Numbered from the stretch's first letter, positions 28,907 to 38,173 are shown. The stretch: DNA of 64,000 bases from Micromonospora profundi (GCF_011927785.1 NZ_JAATJK010000001.1:6450501-6514500); one strand, 5' to 3'. The notes: generated by a model not told the origin, from the letters alone. Made by a program: numbers and translations.

Positions 28907-30205
28907 TTGAGCCGCTTCGAGCAGGTACGCGGGCGGCTCCGCCGCGCCTACCAGTCGAGCCGGGATTCCGTACGCTCCGACCAGCAGAAGCCGAGCGACG
29001 TGCCGGAGACGGCCGGGGTGGCCTCGCCCGCCGTACCGGGGCCGGTCGCGCCGCCGGCAGCCACGGTCGTCGGTGCCGAGCCCGCGATGGACCTGCACAG
29101 CTCGACGTCCAGCCGCGATGACGCGGATGTGCCGCACGGGCTGCGGATCGCCGCGGCCTGGTGCTGGCGCCTGATCGTCATCGGGGTGGTGGCCTGGGCG
29201 CTGCTCCGGGTCGTCGGCACGATCAAGATCGTGATCATTCCGCTGGCCATCGCGCTGCTGCTGTCGGCGCTGCTCGCGCCGGCGGTGGGCTGGCTGCTGC
29301 GGGCCCGGCTGCCCCGGTCGCTGGCGACCGCGGTGGTGCTGGTCGGCGGCCTGGCGGCTGTCATCGGCACGCTGACCTTCGTGGTCAACGAGTTCATTCA
29401 GGGTGTACCGGAGTTGAGCGCGAAGTCCTCCGAGGGCGTCCGGCAGATCCAGAACTGGTTCAAGACCGGCCCGCTGCACCTCTCCGACAGCCAGTTCGAC
29501 CGCTACATCGCCGAGGCGCAGAGCTGGATCAACGACAACACCTCGAAGTTCACAAGCGGCGCGCTGAGCACCGCCGCGACGCTGGCGGAGGTGCTGACCG
29601 GCGCCCTGCTGGTGCTCTTCGCCACGTTCTTCTTCCTGCGTGACGGCAGCCGGATCTGGCGTTTCCTCGTACGGCTGCTGCCGGTGGCCGCCCGCTGGAA
29701 GGTCGACGACGCCGGTCGGGCCTCCTGGCAGACCCTCGTGGCGTACGTCCGCGCGACAGTGCTCGTGGCGTTCATCGACGCGGTCGGCATCGGCATCTTC
29801 CTTGTCATCTTCGACATCCCGTTCGCGTTCCCGCTGGCGGCGCTGGTGTTCCTCGGCGCGTTCATCCCGATCGTCGGCGCCACGCTCTCCGGCGGTGTGG
29901 CGGTGCTGGTGGCGCTTGTCGACAGCGGGCCGGTCACCGCGCTGATCATCCTGGGTGTGGTGATCGGTGTGCAGCAGGTGGAGGGGCACGTGCTCCAGCC
30001 GCTGATCATGGGTCGGGCGGTGGCCATCCATCCGCTCGCGGTGATCATCGGTATCGCCGCCGGCGTGGTACTGGCCGGCATCACCGGCGCGCTGGTCTCG
30101 GTGCCCCTGATCGCCGTCCTCAACACGGCCGTGCGCCGACTGGCCGCCCGTACCGTGCCGGACACCCCACCGGACGCCGTGGTCGTCGCCTCACAAGCTC
30201 CCTGA
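28907..30205 (+). CDS. AI-2E family (PerM-like) membrane transporter
   Basis: This 432-residue protein has a charged 85-residue head, then eight membrane spans with the family pattern: an early hairpin, a long soluble helical region (about 165-230), ALLVLFATFFFLRDG, then FVFLGAFIPIVGA-type and GVQQVEGHVLQPLIMG segments. Relatives export autoinducer-2 or act in ion homeostasis, so the substrate is open. AGGAGG at 28896-28901 lies 5 bases before TTG 28907 and overlaps the alternative GTG 28901, so TTG 28907 is the likely start. Confidence 0.85.
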   Translation: MSRFEQVRGRLRRAYQSSRDSVRSDQQKPSDVPETAGVASPAVPGPVAPPAATVVGAEPAMDLHSSTSSRDDADVPHGLRIAAAWCWRLIVIGVVAWALLRVVGTIKIVIIPLAIALLLSALLAPAVGWLLRARLPRSLATAVVLVGGLAAVIGTLTFVVNEFIQGVPELSAKSSEGVRQIQNWFKTGPLHLSDSQFDRYIAEAQSWINDNTSKFTSGALSTAATLAEVLTGALLVLFATFFFLRDGSRIWRFLVRLLPVAARWKVDDAGRASWQTLVAYVRATVLVAFIDAVGIGIFLVIFDIPFAFPLAALVFLGAFIPIVGATLSGGVAVLVALVDSGPVTALIILGVVIGVQQVEGHVLQPLIMGRAVAIHPLAVIIGIAAGVVLAGITGALVSVPLIAVLNTAVRRLAARTVPDTPPDAVVVASQAP

Positions 30206-30224
30206 GGCCGGCGCCGCGCCGGCC
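30206..30224. terminator. Possible terminator after the AI-2E gene
   Basis: GGCCGGCGC, one base, GCGCCGGCC follows the stop codon directly, between two convergent genes. No T run is present, so the evidence is moderate. Confidence 0.4.
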
Positions 30225-30283
30225 GCACAAGCCCGACGCGCGCGTCGCGCGGCCGCGGGGCGTGCAGTGGGCGGGGCGCGCCG

Positions 30284-32446
30284 TCAGGAGCTGGCTAGGC
30301 GTTCCAGGGCGCCGCGGGCGACCTCGGGGCGTGTCGTGTACCAGAACGGTGGCAGCGAACGACGCAGGAACGGCCCGTAGCCCCGGGCCGTCTCCAGCCG
30401 GGAGTCGAGCACCGCGACGACCCCCCGGTCGCCTGTCGCCCGGATGAGCCGGCCCACGCCCTGCGCCAGCCGGACCGCCGCGATCGGCACGCTTACCGCG
30501 GCGAAGCCGGAACCGCCGCCCGCGTCGACTGCTGCGGCACGCGCCGCCGCCAGGGGCTCGTCCGGCCGGGGGAAGGGCAGCCGGTCGATGACCACCAACT
30601 GGCAGGCGTCGCCCGGCACGTCCACCCCCTGCCACAGCGACATCACCCCGAACAGGCAGCTGGAGCGCTCCTCGCGGAACCGACGCACCAGCAGCGGCAA
30701 CGCCTCCTCGCCCTGCAACAGCACCGGCAGGTCGGTGCGCGCGCGCAGCAGCTCCGCCGCCTGCTGCGCGGCCCGCCGCGACGAGAACAACCCGAGGGTA
30801 CGTCCACCGAGCGCCTCGACGAGCCCGAGCAGTTCCTCCCCGGCGGCCTCGGGCAGCCCGGAGACGCTGGGGCGGGGCAGGTGCGCAGCGACGTACAGGA
30901 TGCCCTGCCGGGCGTAGTCGAAGGGCGACCCCACGTCCAGCGACCGCCAGCCCGGACCTTCGGTGGCCGGCACTACCGCGCCCGGGTTGGTGTCGCCGGC
31001 CAGGCGACGGCCTGGCGCCTCGGCGGCGGGGCGGCCGGGTGCGGTGCGGGCGGCCAGCGCGGCGGCGGCCGGCGTCGGCGGTGCGGGCGGGGGCGCGTCC
31101 AGGCCGAGGGCGCGAGCCACGGTGTCGAACCGGCCGCCGAGCGCCAGTGTGGCCGACGTGGCGACCACTGTGCGCTCGTCGTACAGGTGGGTGGCGAGCG
31201 TGCCGGCCACCGACAGCGGCGCGACCACCAGGGCCCGGCGGCTGCCGCTGTCGTTCTTCTCCACCCAGGCCACGTCGTGGTCGGCCTCCTCCAGCAGCCG
31301 CTGGGCGGTCGTCGACAGGTCGTCCAACGCGGCCTTGGCCTGCTGCTTGCGGACCGGGTCGGGGTCGTCGGACTTGACGTCGCCGATGGCGTCCAGGGCG
31401 GCGCGGGTGGCCGCGTCGAGCAGCGTGCACGCCTCCCGTAGCGGCGTCGGCAGCCCGGCGGTGAGGCGCCCGGCCGGTGCTTCGGCCAGCCCGACGGCGA
31501 GCGCGTCACCGGCTGCGGTGAGCGCCTCGGCGGTCTCCGGTCGCAGCAGCGGGCGGGCGCGGCGGGTGGACCTGTCGATCAGCTCCGGGACCAGCTCCGC
31601 CTGGGCGGCCGACGAGACCCGGTCGGCCAGCTCGTGCGCCTCGTCGACGATGAGCAGCTTGTGCGGCGGCACGATGTGGCGTTCGGCGAGCATGTCGACG
31701 GCGAGCAGGCTGTGGTTTGTCACAACGATGTCGGCCTCCCGGGCGCGCGCCCGGGACGCCTCGGCGAAGCACTCCTGCCCGAACGGGCAGCGGGTCGCCC
31801 CGACACACTCGCGGGCCGGCATCGACACCAGCCGCCAGGCCTGATCGTCGACGCCCGGGTCCAGCTCGTCGCGGTCGCCGGTGGCGGTCCGCTCGGCCCA
31901 GCCGCGCAACCGCTCGATCTGCTTGCCCAGCCGACTCGCCTCGCCCAGCCATTTCGTTCCGCCGCCGGGCCGGGCGGGCGGGGTGTCGAAGAGGGTGTCC
32001 TCCGGCTCGTCCTCGGTGGAGTTGTCCAGTCGGGCCAGGCAGAGGTAGTGGTGCCGGCCCTTGAGCACCGCGAACGTGGGCCGGCGGCCGAGCAGCGGCT
32101 CGACCGCGTCGGCCAGCCGGGGCAGGTCGTGGTCGACGAGTTGGGACTGCAACGCCAGCGTGGCCGTGGAGACCACGACCGGGCCGTCCACGGTGAGCGC
32201 TGGCGCGAGATAGGCGAGCGACTTGCCGGTGCCCGTGCCGGCCTGGACGAGCAGGTGCTCGCCGCTCGTCACACACTCCTCGATAGCGGTGGTCATCTGC
32301 TGCTGGCCGGGGCGCGCCGCGCCGCCGGGGACCGCGCCGACCGCCGCCGCCAGCAGCTCGGTGCCGCTGGGCCGGGCACCCCGCCGCCGGCTTCCGGCAC
32401 GGGCCGACGGGGTGGCGGAACCGGTGGCGGTGCGGGGCGGAGTCAC
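30284..32446 (-). CDS. dinG: DinG/XPD-type ATP-dependent DNA helicase
   Basis: This 720-residue superfamily 2 helicase has Walker A GTGTGKS (70-76), a DEAH box (268-271), and four cysteines placed as in the iron-sulfur cluster of XPD/DinG (Cys136, Cys214, Cys220, Cys226). The C-terminal half has the motif V/VI region with GVGRLIRATGDRG. Such enzymes unwind damaged or R-loop DNA 5' to 3'. GTG 32446 is preferred because upstream codons would add an atypical glycine-rich tail. An Ala/Pro-rich insertion (about 480-520) is not part of the core fold. Confidence 0.9.
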   Translation of the reverse strand: MTPPRTATGSATPSARAGSRRRGARPSGTELLAAAVGAVPGGAARPGQQQMTTAIEECVTSGEHLLVQAGTGTGKSLAYLAPALTVDGPVVVSTATLALQSQLVDHDLPRLADAVEPLLGRRPTFAVLKGRHHYLCLARLDNSTEDEPEDTLFDTPPARPGGGTKWLGEASRLGKQIERLRGWAERTATGDRDELDPGVDDQAWRLVSMPARECVGATRCPFGQECFAEASRARAREADIVVTNHSLLAVDMLAERHIVPPHKLLIVDEAHELADRVSSAAQAELVPELIDRSTRRARPLLRPETAEALTAAGDALAVGLAEAPAGRLTAGLPTPLREACTLLDAATRAALDAIGDVKSDDPDPVRKQQAKAALDDLSTTAQRLLEEADHDVAWVEKNDSGSRRALVVAPLSVAGTLATHLYDERTVVATSATLALGGRFDTVARALGLDAPPPAPPTPAAAALAARTAPGRPAAEAPGRRLAGDTNPGAVVPATEGPGWRSLDVGSPFDYARQGILYVAAHLPRPSVSGLPEAAGEELLGLVEALGGRTLGLFSSRRAAQQAAELLRARTDLPVLLQGEEALPLLVRRFREERSSCLFGVMSLWQGVDVPGDACQLVVIDRLPFPRPDEPLAAARAAAVDAGGGSGFAAVSVPIAAVRLAQGVGRLIRATGDRGVVAVLDSRLETARGYGPFLRRSLPPFWYTTRPEVARGALERLASS

Positions 32447-32590
32447 CGTGCGACGGTACCCGCCGCGCCCGACACCGGCTGCGCCCATCCGCCCGCGTGG
32501 CGCGCAGCCGACCGGTAGGTCGTTTCGGTGGTAGCCGTCCGGTTACGGCGGCACTACGAGGCGTGGGCGGTATCGGTTAAGGTGCGAATC

Positions 32591-33097
32591 ATGCCGAGCG
32601 ACGTGGTCCGAGTGATCTACCGCAAGTACGACGGCAGAGCGCACCGTGACTACCCGGCTCGTCGCCTCGCTGAGGACGACCTGGGCATCTGGCTCGGCGT
32701 CCCGTTCGGCACCGAGTCCGTCTACCACGGCCGGCCGTCGGTGGAGAAGATCCCCTTCGTCCTGCTGGTGCCGCACCACGCCTGGTGGACGTGCATGTTC
32801 AACCCGCCGCCGCGCACCAGCGAGGTCTACTGCGACATAGCAACCCCGGCCCGCTGGGAGTCCGACGACACGGTCCACCTCATCGACCTGGACCTGGATG
32901 TCGTCCGCCGTCGCGCCACCGGCGTTGTGGAACTGCTCGACGAGGACGAGTTCGCTGAGCATCGGGCGCGCTTCGGATACCCGGAGGACCTGGTCGTCGA
33001 GGCCGAGGCGGCCGCCCGCTGGCTGTTCGGGGCGCTCGGTGACGGCACCGAGCCGTTCGCCACCGCGTACCGGAAATGGCTGGCGCTTGTGGTCTGA
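32591..33097 (+). CDS. DUF402 family protein
   Basis: This 168-residue protein has the DUF402 pattern: YRKYDGRAHRDYPA at the start, WWTCMFNPPPRTSEVYCDIATPA in the middle and IDLDLDVV followed by LLDEDEFAEH. Acidic and aromatic residues mark a metal and nucleotide-like ligand site. Characterised relatives include nucleoside di/triphosphate-type phosphatases and FomD. The reaction here is unproven. ATG 32591 gives the family N-terminus. It is convergent with the sigma factor gene, 12 bases apart. Confidence 0.87.
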   Translation: MPSDVVRVIYRKYDGRAHRDYPARRLAEDDLGIWLGVPFGTESVYHGRPSVEKIPFVLLVPHHAWWTCMFNPPPRTSEVYCDIATPARWESDDTVHLIDLDLDVVRRRATGVVELLDEDEFAEHRARFGYPEDLVVEAEAAARWLFGALGDGTEPFATAYRKWLALVV

Positions 33098-33109
33098 GCC
33101 GGCGCCGGC

Positions 33110-34075
33110 TCACAGGCGTGGCGGCCACCCGTCGTCGTCGCCCAGCGGCGGCACGTCGCCAAGCTTCTCCGGGTTGAGCTGGTTGAACACGCCGGTGATC
33201 CGGCCTTCGTGCACGGCGAAGGCGACGACAAGGCGGATCGGTCGCCCGTCGCTGTGCACCGTCTCCATCTGAAGGCCGAGCACACCGTCGACAAGCACCG
33301 GCCGGGACGTCACCCGCTGCCCGTACCGGCCGGCCCGACCGAACAGGCCGAGGATGAAGCGACCCACAGCGTCCGCGCCGACCACCGGCCGGCGGGCAGC
33401 CGGGAAGTGCCCACCCGAGTCGCCGAGGAGGATCACGTCCGGGGCGAGCACCCGCAGCAGTTGATCCAGCTCGCCGGACTCGGTGGCGGCAACGAACGCT
33501 TCCAGCACCCGCCGCTGCTCGGCCGGATCGGCGGTGTGCCGTGGCGCGTCCGGTGCGGTGACCGCCCGCCGCGCCCTGGAGGCGAGCTGCCGGGCGGCCG
33601 CCTCGGTGGTGCCGAGCACGTCGGCGATCCCGGCGAACGGCACAGCGAACACGTCATGCAGCACGAGTGCGACCCGCTGTTCGGGCGCGAGCCGCTCCAG
33701 CATCACCCGTATCGCGGTGCCGACCTGGTCGGTGCGGACCGCCCGCTCGGCGGGGTCGGGGGCGTACCCGTCGGTCGGCGGCTTGGCGTCCAGCGGGCTC
33801 ACCACCGGCTCCGGAAGCCACTGCCCGGGGTACGCCTCGCGCCGGACCCTCGCCGAGCGGAGGACGTCGAGGCAGATCCGGGCGCAGGTGGTCGTCAGCC
33901 AGGCGGAGAGGTCGCGGATCTCGGCACGGGCCGTCGGATCGGCGAGCGCCCCGGCGTAGCGCAGCCAGGTCTCCTGCACCGCGTCCTCGGCCTCGCTGCG
34001 GCTGCCCAGCATCCGGTTGGCCACCGCGAGCAGGCGGCGTCGCTCGGCCTCGAACTCCGTCGCCAGGTCCCGCAC
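33110..34075 (-). CDS. ECF sigma factor of the ECF41 (SigJ) group
   Basis: This 321-residue sigma factor has region 2 (residues 5-75, with RMLGSRSEAEDAVQETWLRY), the ECF41 linker WLPEP (86-90), region 4 (about 120-180) and a C-terminal SnoaL-like domain with the NPEKL end motif (301-305). In ECF41 the C-terminal domain controls activity in place of an anti-sigma factor. The usual partner (a carboxymuconolactone decarboxylase, oxidoreductase or epimerase gene) is not adjacent, so its target cannot be named. GTG 34075 follows GGGTGG. Confidence 0.9.
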   Translation of the reverse strand: MRDLATEFEAERRRLLAVANRMLGSRSEAEDAVQETWLRYAGALADPTARAEIRDLSAWLTTTCARICLDVLRSARVRREAYPGQWLPEPVVSPLDAKPPTDGYAPDPAERAVRTDQVGTAIRVMLERLAPEQRVALVLHDVFAVPFAGIADVLGTTEAAARQLASRARRAVTAPDAPRHTADPAEQRRVLEAFVAATESGELDQLLRVLAPDVILLGDSGGHFPAARRPVVGADAVGRFILGLFGRAGRYGQRVTSRPVLVDGVLGLQMETVHSDGRPIRLVVAFAVHEGRITGVFNQLNPEKLGDVPPLGDDDGWPPRL

Positions 34076-34274
34076 GACCCACCACCCTCCCCGACCGGTA
34101 CGTGTCCCGGAGCCCATCCTCCCGCCAACCGGACGAACGGGCAGCCCCGCCGCCACTGATGACGGCCCGGTGACCGGGCGGGCCCGGTCGGGGTGTGCTG
34201 ACGGCTCCGCCGGTCCCGGCGGTTGGGGCGGCCCTCGACGGGCGGACGACCGGCGGGTGGGCGATGATCCGAGG

Positions 34275-35213
34275 ATGAGCGCACCCCAGCACGGGCAGAT
34301 CGTGGCGCCGGACGGCGGATCCGTGCGGAAGCTGTTGCGGGTCACCGCGCCGGTGGACCTCGCGGCGATCGACCCCCGGTCCACCCCCGGGCTGCCGCCG
34401 ACCGAGGTGACCGGGGAACGCCCCAAGACCTGGGCCCGTGACCAGGTCGAACTCGTCGGCGGCGAGTTGGGCAGGCAGCAGGAGATGCTGTACGCGATGG
34501 CCACGGCCGCCTCGGACCGTCCGGCGCACCGGGTGCTGCTGGTGCTCCAGGCGATGGACTGCGGCGGCAAGGACGGCACGATCAAGCGGGTGGCCGGCGC
34601 GATGAACCCGCTGGGCCTGCACATCCGGTCGTTCGGTCCGCCGACGCCGCAGGAGCTACGGCACGACTTCCTGTGGCGGATCCGTCGGGCGCTGCCGCCG
34701 CCCGGGTACGTCGGAATGTTCAACAGGTCACACTACGAGGACGTGCTGATCGCCCGGGTCGGCTCGCTGGTGCCGGAGGCCACCTGGCGAGCCCGCTACG
34801 ACGAAATCAACTCCTTCGAGCGGGAGCTGGCCGACGGCGGGGTGACCCTGGTGAAGGTGATGCTGCACATCTCGTACGCCGAGCAGGGCGAGCGCCTGCT
34901 GGAGCGGCTCACCGACCCGCGTAAGCACTGGAAGTACAACCCGTCGGACGTCGATGCCCGGGCGCAGTGGGACGACTACCAGGCTGCGTACGCCGAGGCC
35001 CTGAGCCGGTGCGGCACGGACGCCGCGCCCTGGTTCGTGGTGCCGGCGGACCGCAAGTGGTACCGGGACTGGGCGGTGGCCCACCTGCTGAGAGAGACGT
35101 TCGACACGCTGAATCTCGGGTATCCGCCTGCCGATTTCGACGTGGCGCACGAGCGCGACCGATTGAGTGTCGGGGGAGCGGGGCGGTCGGGACCGCAGAT
35201 GAACAGCAGGTGA
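34275..35213 (+). CDS. ppk2: Polyphosphate kinase 2 (PPK2) family enzyme
   Basis: This 312-residue enzyme has the PPK2 Walker A segment AMDCGGKDGTIK (93-104), the FNRSHYEDV lid, and a DPRKHWKY motif followed by a DRKWYRDWAV segment. It transfers phosphate between polyphosphate and nucleotides; class (AMP or ADP phosphorylating) cannot be fixed by eye. ATG 34275 begins the conserved part. Its 3' end carries the PHO box of the next operon, placing it at the head of the phosphate block with DUF47, Pit and Pst genes. Confidence 0.9.
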   Translation: MSAPQHGQIVAPDGGSVRKLLRVTAPVDLAAIDPRSTPGLPPTEVTGERPKTWARDQVELVGGELGRQQEMLYAMATAASDRPAHRVLLVLQAMDCGGKDGTIKRVAGAMNPLGLHIRSFGPPTPQELRHDFLWRIRRALPPPGYVGMFNRSHYEDVLIARVGSLVPEATWRARYDEINSFERELADGGVTLVKVMLHISYAEQGERLLERLTDPRKHWKYNPSDVDARAQWDDYQAAYAEALSRCGTDAAPWFVVPADRKWYRDWAVAHLLRETFDTLNLGYPPADFDVAHERDRLSVGGAGRSGPQMNSR

Positions 35214-35226
35214 ACGAGCGGTGAAT
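35194..35226 (+). promoter_or_regulatory. PHO box (PhoP site) upstream of the DUF47-pit operon
   Basis: Read on the minus strand, three contiguous 11-base repeats appear: ATTCACCGCTC, GTTCACCTGCT and GTTCATCTGCG. They fit the actinobacterial PhoP direct-repeat unit GTTCACC-N4. The box lies inside the last codons of ppk2 and 114 bases before the DUF47 start. Two further forward-strand ATTCAC units occur near 35254 and 35279, and a TAGCAT -10 candidate at 35275-35280. Confidence 0.75.
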
Positions 35227-35339
35227 CAGGTCTGACCAGGGGTGGGCCGACGCATTCACGCTTCGAGCGTTTCCTAGCATTCACCAGGCGGACGCCGATG
35301 GACGCCGCCACCTTCCACCGACACGACGAGGTCTGTGCT

Positions 35340-35966
35340 GTGAAGTTTTCCTTCCGCCCCACCGAGGGCGCCTTCTACGAGCTCTTCACCAGGGCTGCGC
35401 AGAACCTGGTCCGGGGCACGGCGCTGCTTAACGAACTGGCCCTTCCAGGTGTCGACGTCCAGTCGGTCAGCGAGCGGCTGACCGAGGTCGAGCACGACAG
35501 CGACCAGATCACGCACGATCTCTACAAGAAGATCAACTCGACGTTCATCACGCCGTTCGACAGGGAGGACATCTACCGGCTCGGCTCGCTGCTCGACGAC
35601 GTGATGGACCACCTCGAGGCCGTCGGCGACCTGCTCTACCTGTACGGGCTGACCGAGCTGCCGGCGCTGCCCCGCGAGCTGCACGAGATGGTCAACGTCC
35701 TCGACCAGCAGGCGAAGCTCACCGCCGACGCGATGCCCCGGCTGAAGTCGATGAAGGACCTCGAGGACTACTGGATCGAGTGCAACCGGCTGGAGAACGA
35801 GGGCGACCGGATCAACCGGCAGCTGCTCGTCCGGCTCTTCTCCGGCGAGTACGACGCGCTGACGGTGCTCAAGATGAAGGAGGTCGCCGACGAACTGGAG
35901 GCCGCCTGCGACGCCTTCGAGCACGTGGCCAACACCGTAGAGACCATCGCGGTCAAGGAGTCCTGA
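35340..35966 (+). CDS. DUF47 (PhoU-like) Pit accessory protein
   Basis: This 208-residue helical-bundle protein of the DUF47/PhoU_div type has EVEHDSDQITHDLYKKIN near residue 45 and a second related ENEGDRINRQL segment near 155, both with metal-binding Glu/Asp patterns. These proteins are typically encoded directly before a Pit transporter and modulate it. Here the pit start follows the stop by 4 bases. GTG 35340 begins the conserved region and is preceded by GACGAGG. Confidence 0.92.
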   Translation: MKFSFRPTEGAFYELFTRAAQNLVRGTALLNELALPGVDVQSVSERLTEVEHDSDQITHDLYKKINSTFITPFDREDIYRLGSLLDDVMDHLEAVGDLLYLYGLTELPALPRELHEMVNVLDQQAKLTADAMPRLKSMKDLEDYWIECNRLENEGDRINRQLLVRLFSGEYDALTVLKMKEVADELEAACDAFEHVANTVETIAVKES

Positions 35967-35970
35967 GCCG

Positions 35971-36984
35971 GTGACTCTGACGCCCGAACTCATCGCCGTG
36001 CTGGCGGTGATCGCGGTGGCCCTGGTGTTCGACTACACCAACGGCTTCCACGACGCTGCCAACGCGATCGCGACAAGCGTCTCCACCCGGGCGCTGACAC
36101 CTCGGATCGCCCTCGGGCTCGCCGCGGTGGGTAACTTCATCGGCGCCCACTTCGGCGCCGGGGTGGCGAAGACCGTCGGCGACGGCCTGGTGACCCTGCC
36201 CACCGGGGTCAGCAGTCTCGGTGTGGTGTTCGCCGGGGTGCTCGGTGCCATCGCCTGGAACCTGATCACCTGGTACTTCGGCCTGCCGTCGTCGTCCTCG
36301 CACGCGCTCTTCGGCGGTCTGGTCGGCGCGACCCTGCTGTCCACCGGCGGCATCGTCCAGTGGGTCACAATCGGCGAGAAGGTCATCCTGCCGATGGTGC
36401 TGTCGCCGATCGTCGGTCTGACCCTCGGTTACCTGGTGATGCTCGCCATCCTCTGGCTGTTCCGTAAGGGGCAGCCGGGCAAGCTCAACCGGGGCTTCCG
36501 CTGGGCGCAGACCGCTTCGGCCGCCGCCATGTCGGTCGGCCACGGCATGCAGGACGCCGCCAAGACCATGGGCATCGTGGTGCTCGCGCTCTACACCGGC
36601 GGTTTCCAGGAGAGCAAGACGCACATCCCCGGCTGGGTCTTCTGGACCTCGGCGACGATGCTGGCACTGGGGACGTACGCCGGTGGTTGGCGGATCATCC
36701 GCACGCTCGGTCGCAAGATCATCGACCTTGGCCCCCCGGAGGGTTTCGCCGCCGAGACGGTGGCCAGCGCGGTGCTCTACTTCAACGCGCTTGTGTTGAA
36801 GGCGCCGATCTCCACGACCCACACGATCACCTCGGCGATCATGGGTGTGGGCGCGACGAAGCGGCTCTCCGCGGTCCGCTGGAACGTCGCCGGCAACATC
36901 GTGCTCGCCTGGATCATCACGTTCCCGGCGGCCGCGCTCATCGCCTGCGTCGCCTACCTGCTGGTCCGGCCGATCTTCGGCTGA
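35971..36984 (+). CDS. pit: Inorganic phosphate transporter, Pit family
   Basis: This 337-residue, roughly ten-span carrier takes up metal phosphate with protons. The two inverted PHO4 signatures are visible: FDYTNGFHDAANAIATSV near residue 20 and, in the second half, a matching segment around ISTTHTITSAIMGVGA. GTG 35971 lies 4 bases after the DUF47 stop, so they form an operon under the PHO box at 35194. It is the low-affinity companion of the Pst system 2 kb away. Confidence 0.93.
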   Translation: MTLTPELIAVLAVIAVALVFDYTNGFHDAANAIATSVSTRALTPRIALGLAAVGNFIGAHFGAGVAKTVGDGLVTLPTGVSSLGVVFAGVLGAIAWNLITWYFGLPSSSSHALFGGLVGATLLSTGGIVQWVTIGEKVILPMVLSPIVGLTLGYLVMLAILWLFRKGQPGKLNRGFRWAQTASAAAMSVGHGMQDAAKTMGIVVLALYTGGFQESKTHIPGWVFWTSATMLALGTYAGGWRIIRTLGRKIIDLGPPEGFAAETVASAVLYFNALVLKAPISTTHTITSAIMGVGATKRLSAVRWNVAGNIVLAWIITFPAAALIACVAYLLVRPIFG

Positions 36985-36996
36985 TCCCCGCCGCTC

Positions 36997-37053
36997 GTGA
37001 AAGGAAGGGCCCCTTCCTAACGCATAGCGTTAGGAAGGGGCCCTTCCTTTCAC
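36997..37053. repeat. 27-bp perfect palindromic repeat, bidirectional terminator
   Basis: Arms 36997-37023 and 37027-37053 are perfectly complementary over 27 bases with a 3-base loop. They contain GGAAGGGCCCCTTCC and its partner. The right arm ends exactly before the stop codon of the convergent oxidoreductase gene. The core is shared with the element at 17599-17651, which makes it a dispersed family rather than a unique terminator. Confidence 0.85.
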
Positions 37054-38022
37054 TCACTCGTAGCGCACGCCGATCTGCTCGCGGATCGCGTCCAGCAGGG
37101 CCATCACCTCGAGGGTGGTGGTGTGCGGCACCAGCGGGCTCTCGGTCAGCCCGGCGGCCAGGCAGCGCTGCACCTCGATCGCCTCGTGCTGGTAGCCGTT
37201 GCCGACGATCTCGGTGGTGATCGTCTCCGGCTCGACGCCGTCCCGGTGCAGGGTCAACGAACCCGGCCGGAAGAAGGGCTCCGGCAGGTCGATGCGGCCG
37301 GTGCTGCCGGTGATCGAGGCGGTCAGCTCACTCGCGCCGACCATGCCGCAGCTCAGGGTGGCAAGCGCCCCACTGTCGTAGCCGAACAGGATGCCGGTGT
37401 TCTCGTCCGTGCCCTCCGGGCCGAGCTTCGCCCACGAACGGACGTGCTGCGGCACGCCGAGCAGCAGGTGGGCCAAGCTGATCGGGTAGATCCCCAGGTC
37501 GAGCAGCGCACCTCCGCCCAGCGCCGCGTTGCGCATGCGGTGCTCCGGCGGGAACGGCCCGGCCACCCCGAAGTCGGCGCGGACGTTGCGCACCGTGCCG
37601 ATCGCCCCGTCCCCGATGAGCTGTACCGCCCGCAGGATCAGCGGATTCACCCGCATCCACATGGCCTCCATGAGGAAGACCCCGGCGGCGCGGGCGGTGT
37701 CCACCACGTCGGTGCTGGTGGCGAGATCGAGGGTGAACGGCTTCTCCAGCAGCACCGGCTTGCCGGCGGTCAGGCAGGTCAGGGCTGCCTCGTGATGCGC
37801 GGCGTGCGGAGTCGCCACGTAGATCACGTCGACGTCCGGATCGGCGGCCAACTCCACCCACGAACCGTGCGCGCGCTGTGCGCCGTACCGCTCGGCGAAG
37901 AGCTTGGCGGTCTCGACGCTGCGGGAGCCGACAGCGACCAGTTCGGCGTCCGGCACCAGCCGGAGGTCTTCGGCGAAACGGCTGGCGATTTGGCCGGTGG
38001 CGAGGATGCCCCAACGAGTCAT
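37054..38022 (-). CDS. Gfo/Idh/MocA family oxidoreductase
   Basis: This 322-residue NAD(P)-dependent dehydrogenase has an N-terminal Rossmann domain (ILATGQIASRF at 6-16, EKPFTLD near 93) and a C-terminal beta-sheet domain (GGGALLDLGIYPISLA). EKP contributes the conserved lysine. Relatives oxidise sugars, inositols or trans-dihydrodiols; the length and DLGIYP motif fit the dihydrodiol/glucose-fructose oxidoreductase branch. ATG 38022 chosen. The upstream 150 bases hold a shared promoter region with the NUDIX gene. Confidence 0.88.
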   Translation of the reverse strand: MTRWGILATGQIASRFAEDLRLVPDAELVAVGSRSVETAKLFAERYGAQRAHGSWVELAADPDVDVIYVATPHAAHHEAALTCLTAGKPVLLEKPFTLDLATSTDVVDTARAAGVFLMEAMWMRVNPLILRAVQLIGDGAIGTVRNVRADFGVAGPFPPEHRMRNAALGGGALLDLGIYPISLAHLLLGVPQHVRSWAKLGPEGTDENTGILFGYDSGALATLSCGMVGASELTASITGSTGRIDLPEPFFRPGSLTLHRDGVEPETITTEIVGNGYQHEAIEVQRCLAAGLTESPLVPHTTTLEVMALLDAIREQIGVRYE

Positions 38023-38173
38023 GTCAGCAACGCTAGCCGAGCCGGTGCGCTGCCCCGATGTCCGGTCGCCGCCAGCGCATCCAGCGGGATCGGGTGGTTG
38101 GTCGGCGGTCGAGCGTGCCCGGCCGGCACACCTGTCGATCGGCGTCGCCGCGTCGGGCAACTAGGCTCGCGCC

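Noticed and set aside
34017..34274. N-terminal extension of PPK2
   Set aside because: Overlaps the divergent sigma gene start and has low-complexity composition; family homology begins after ATG 34275.
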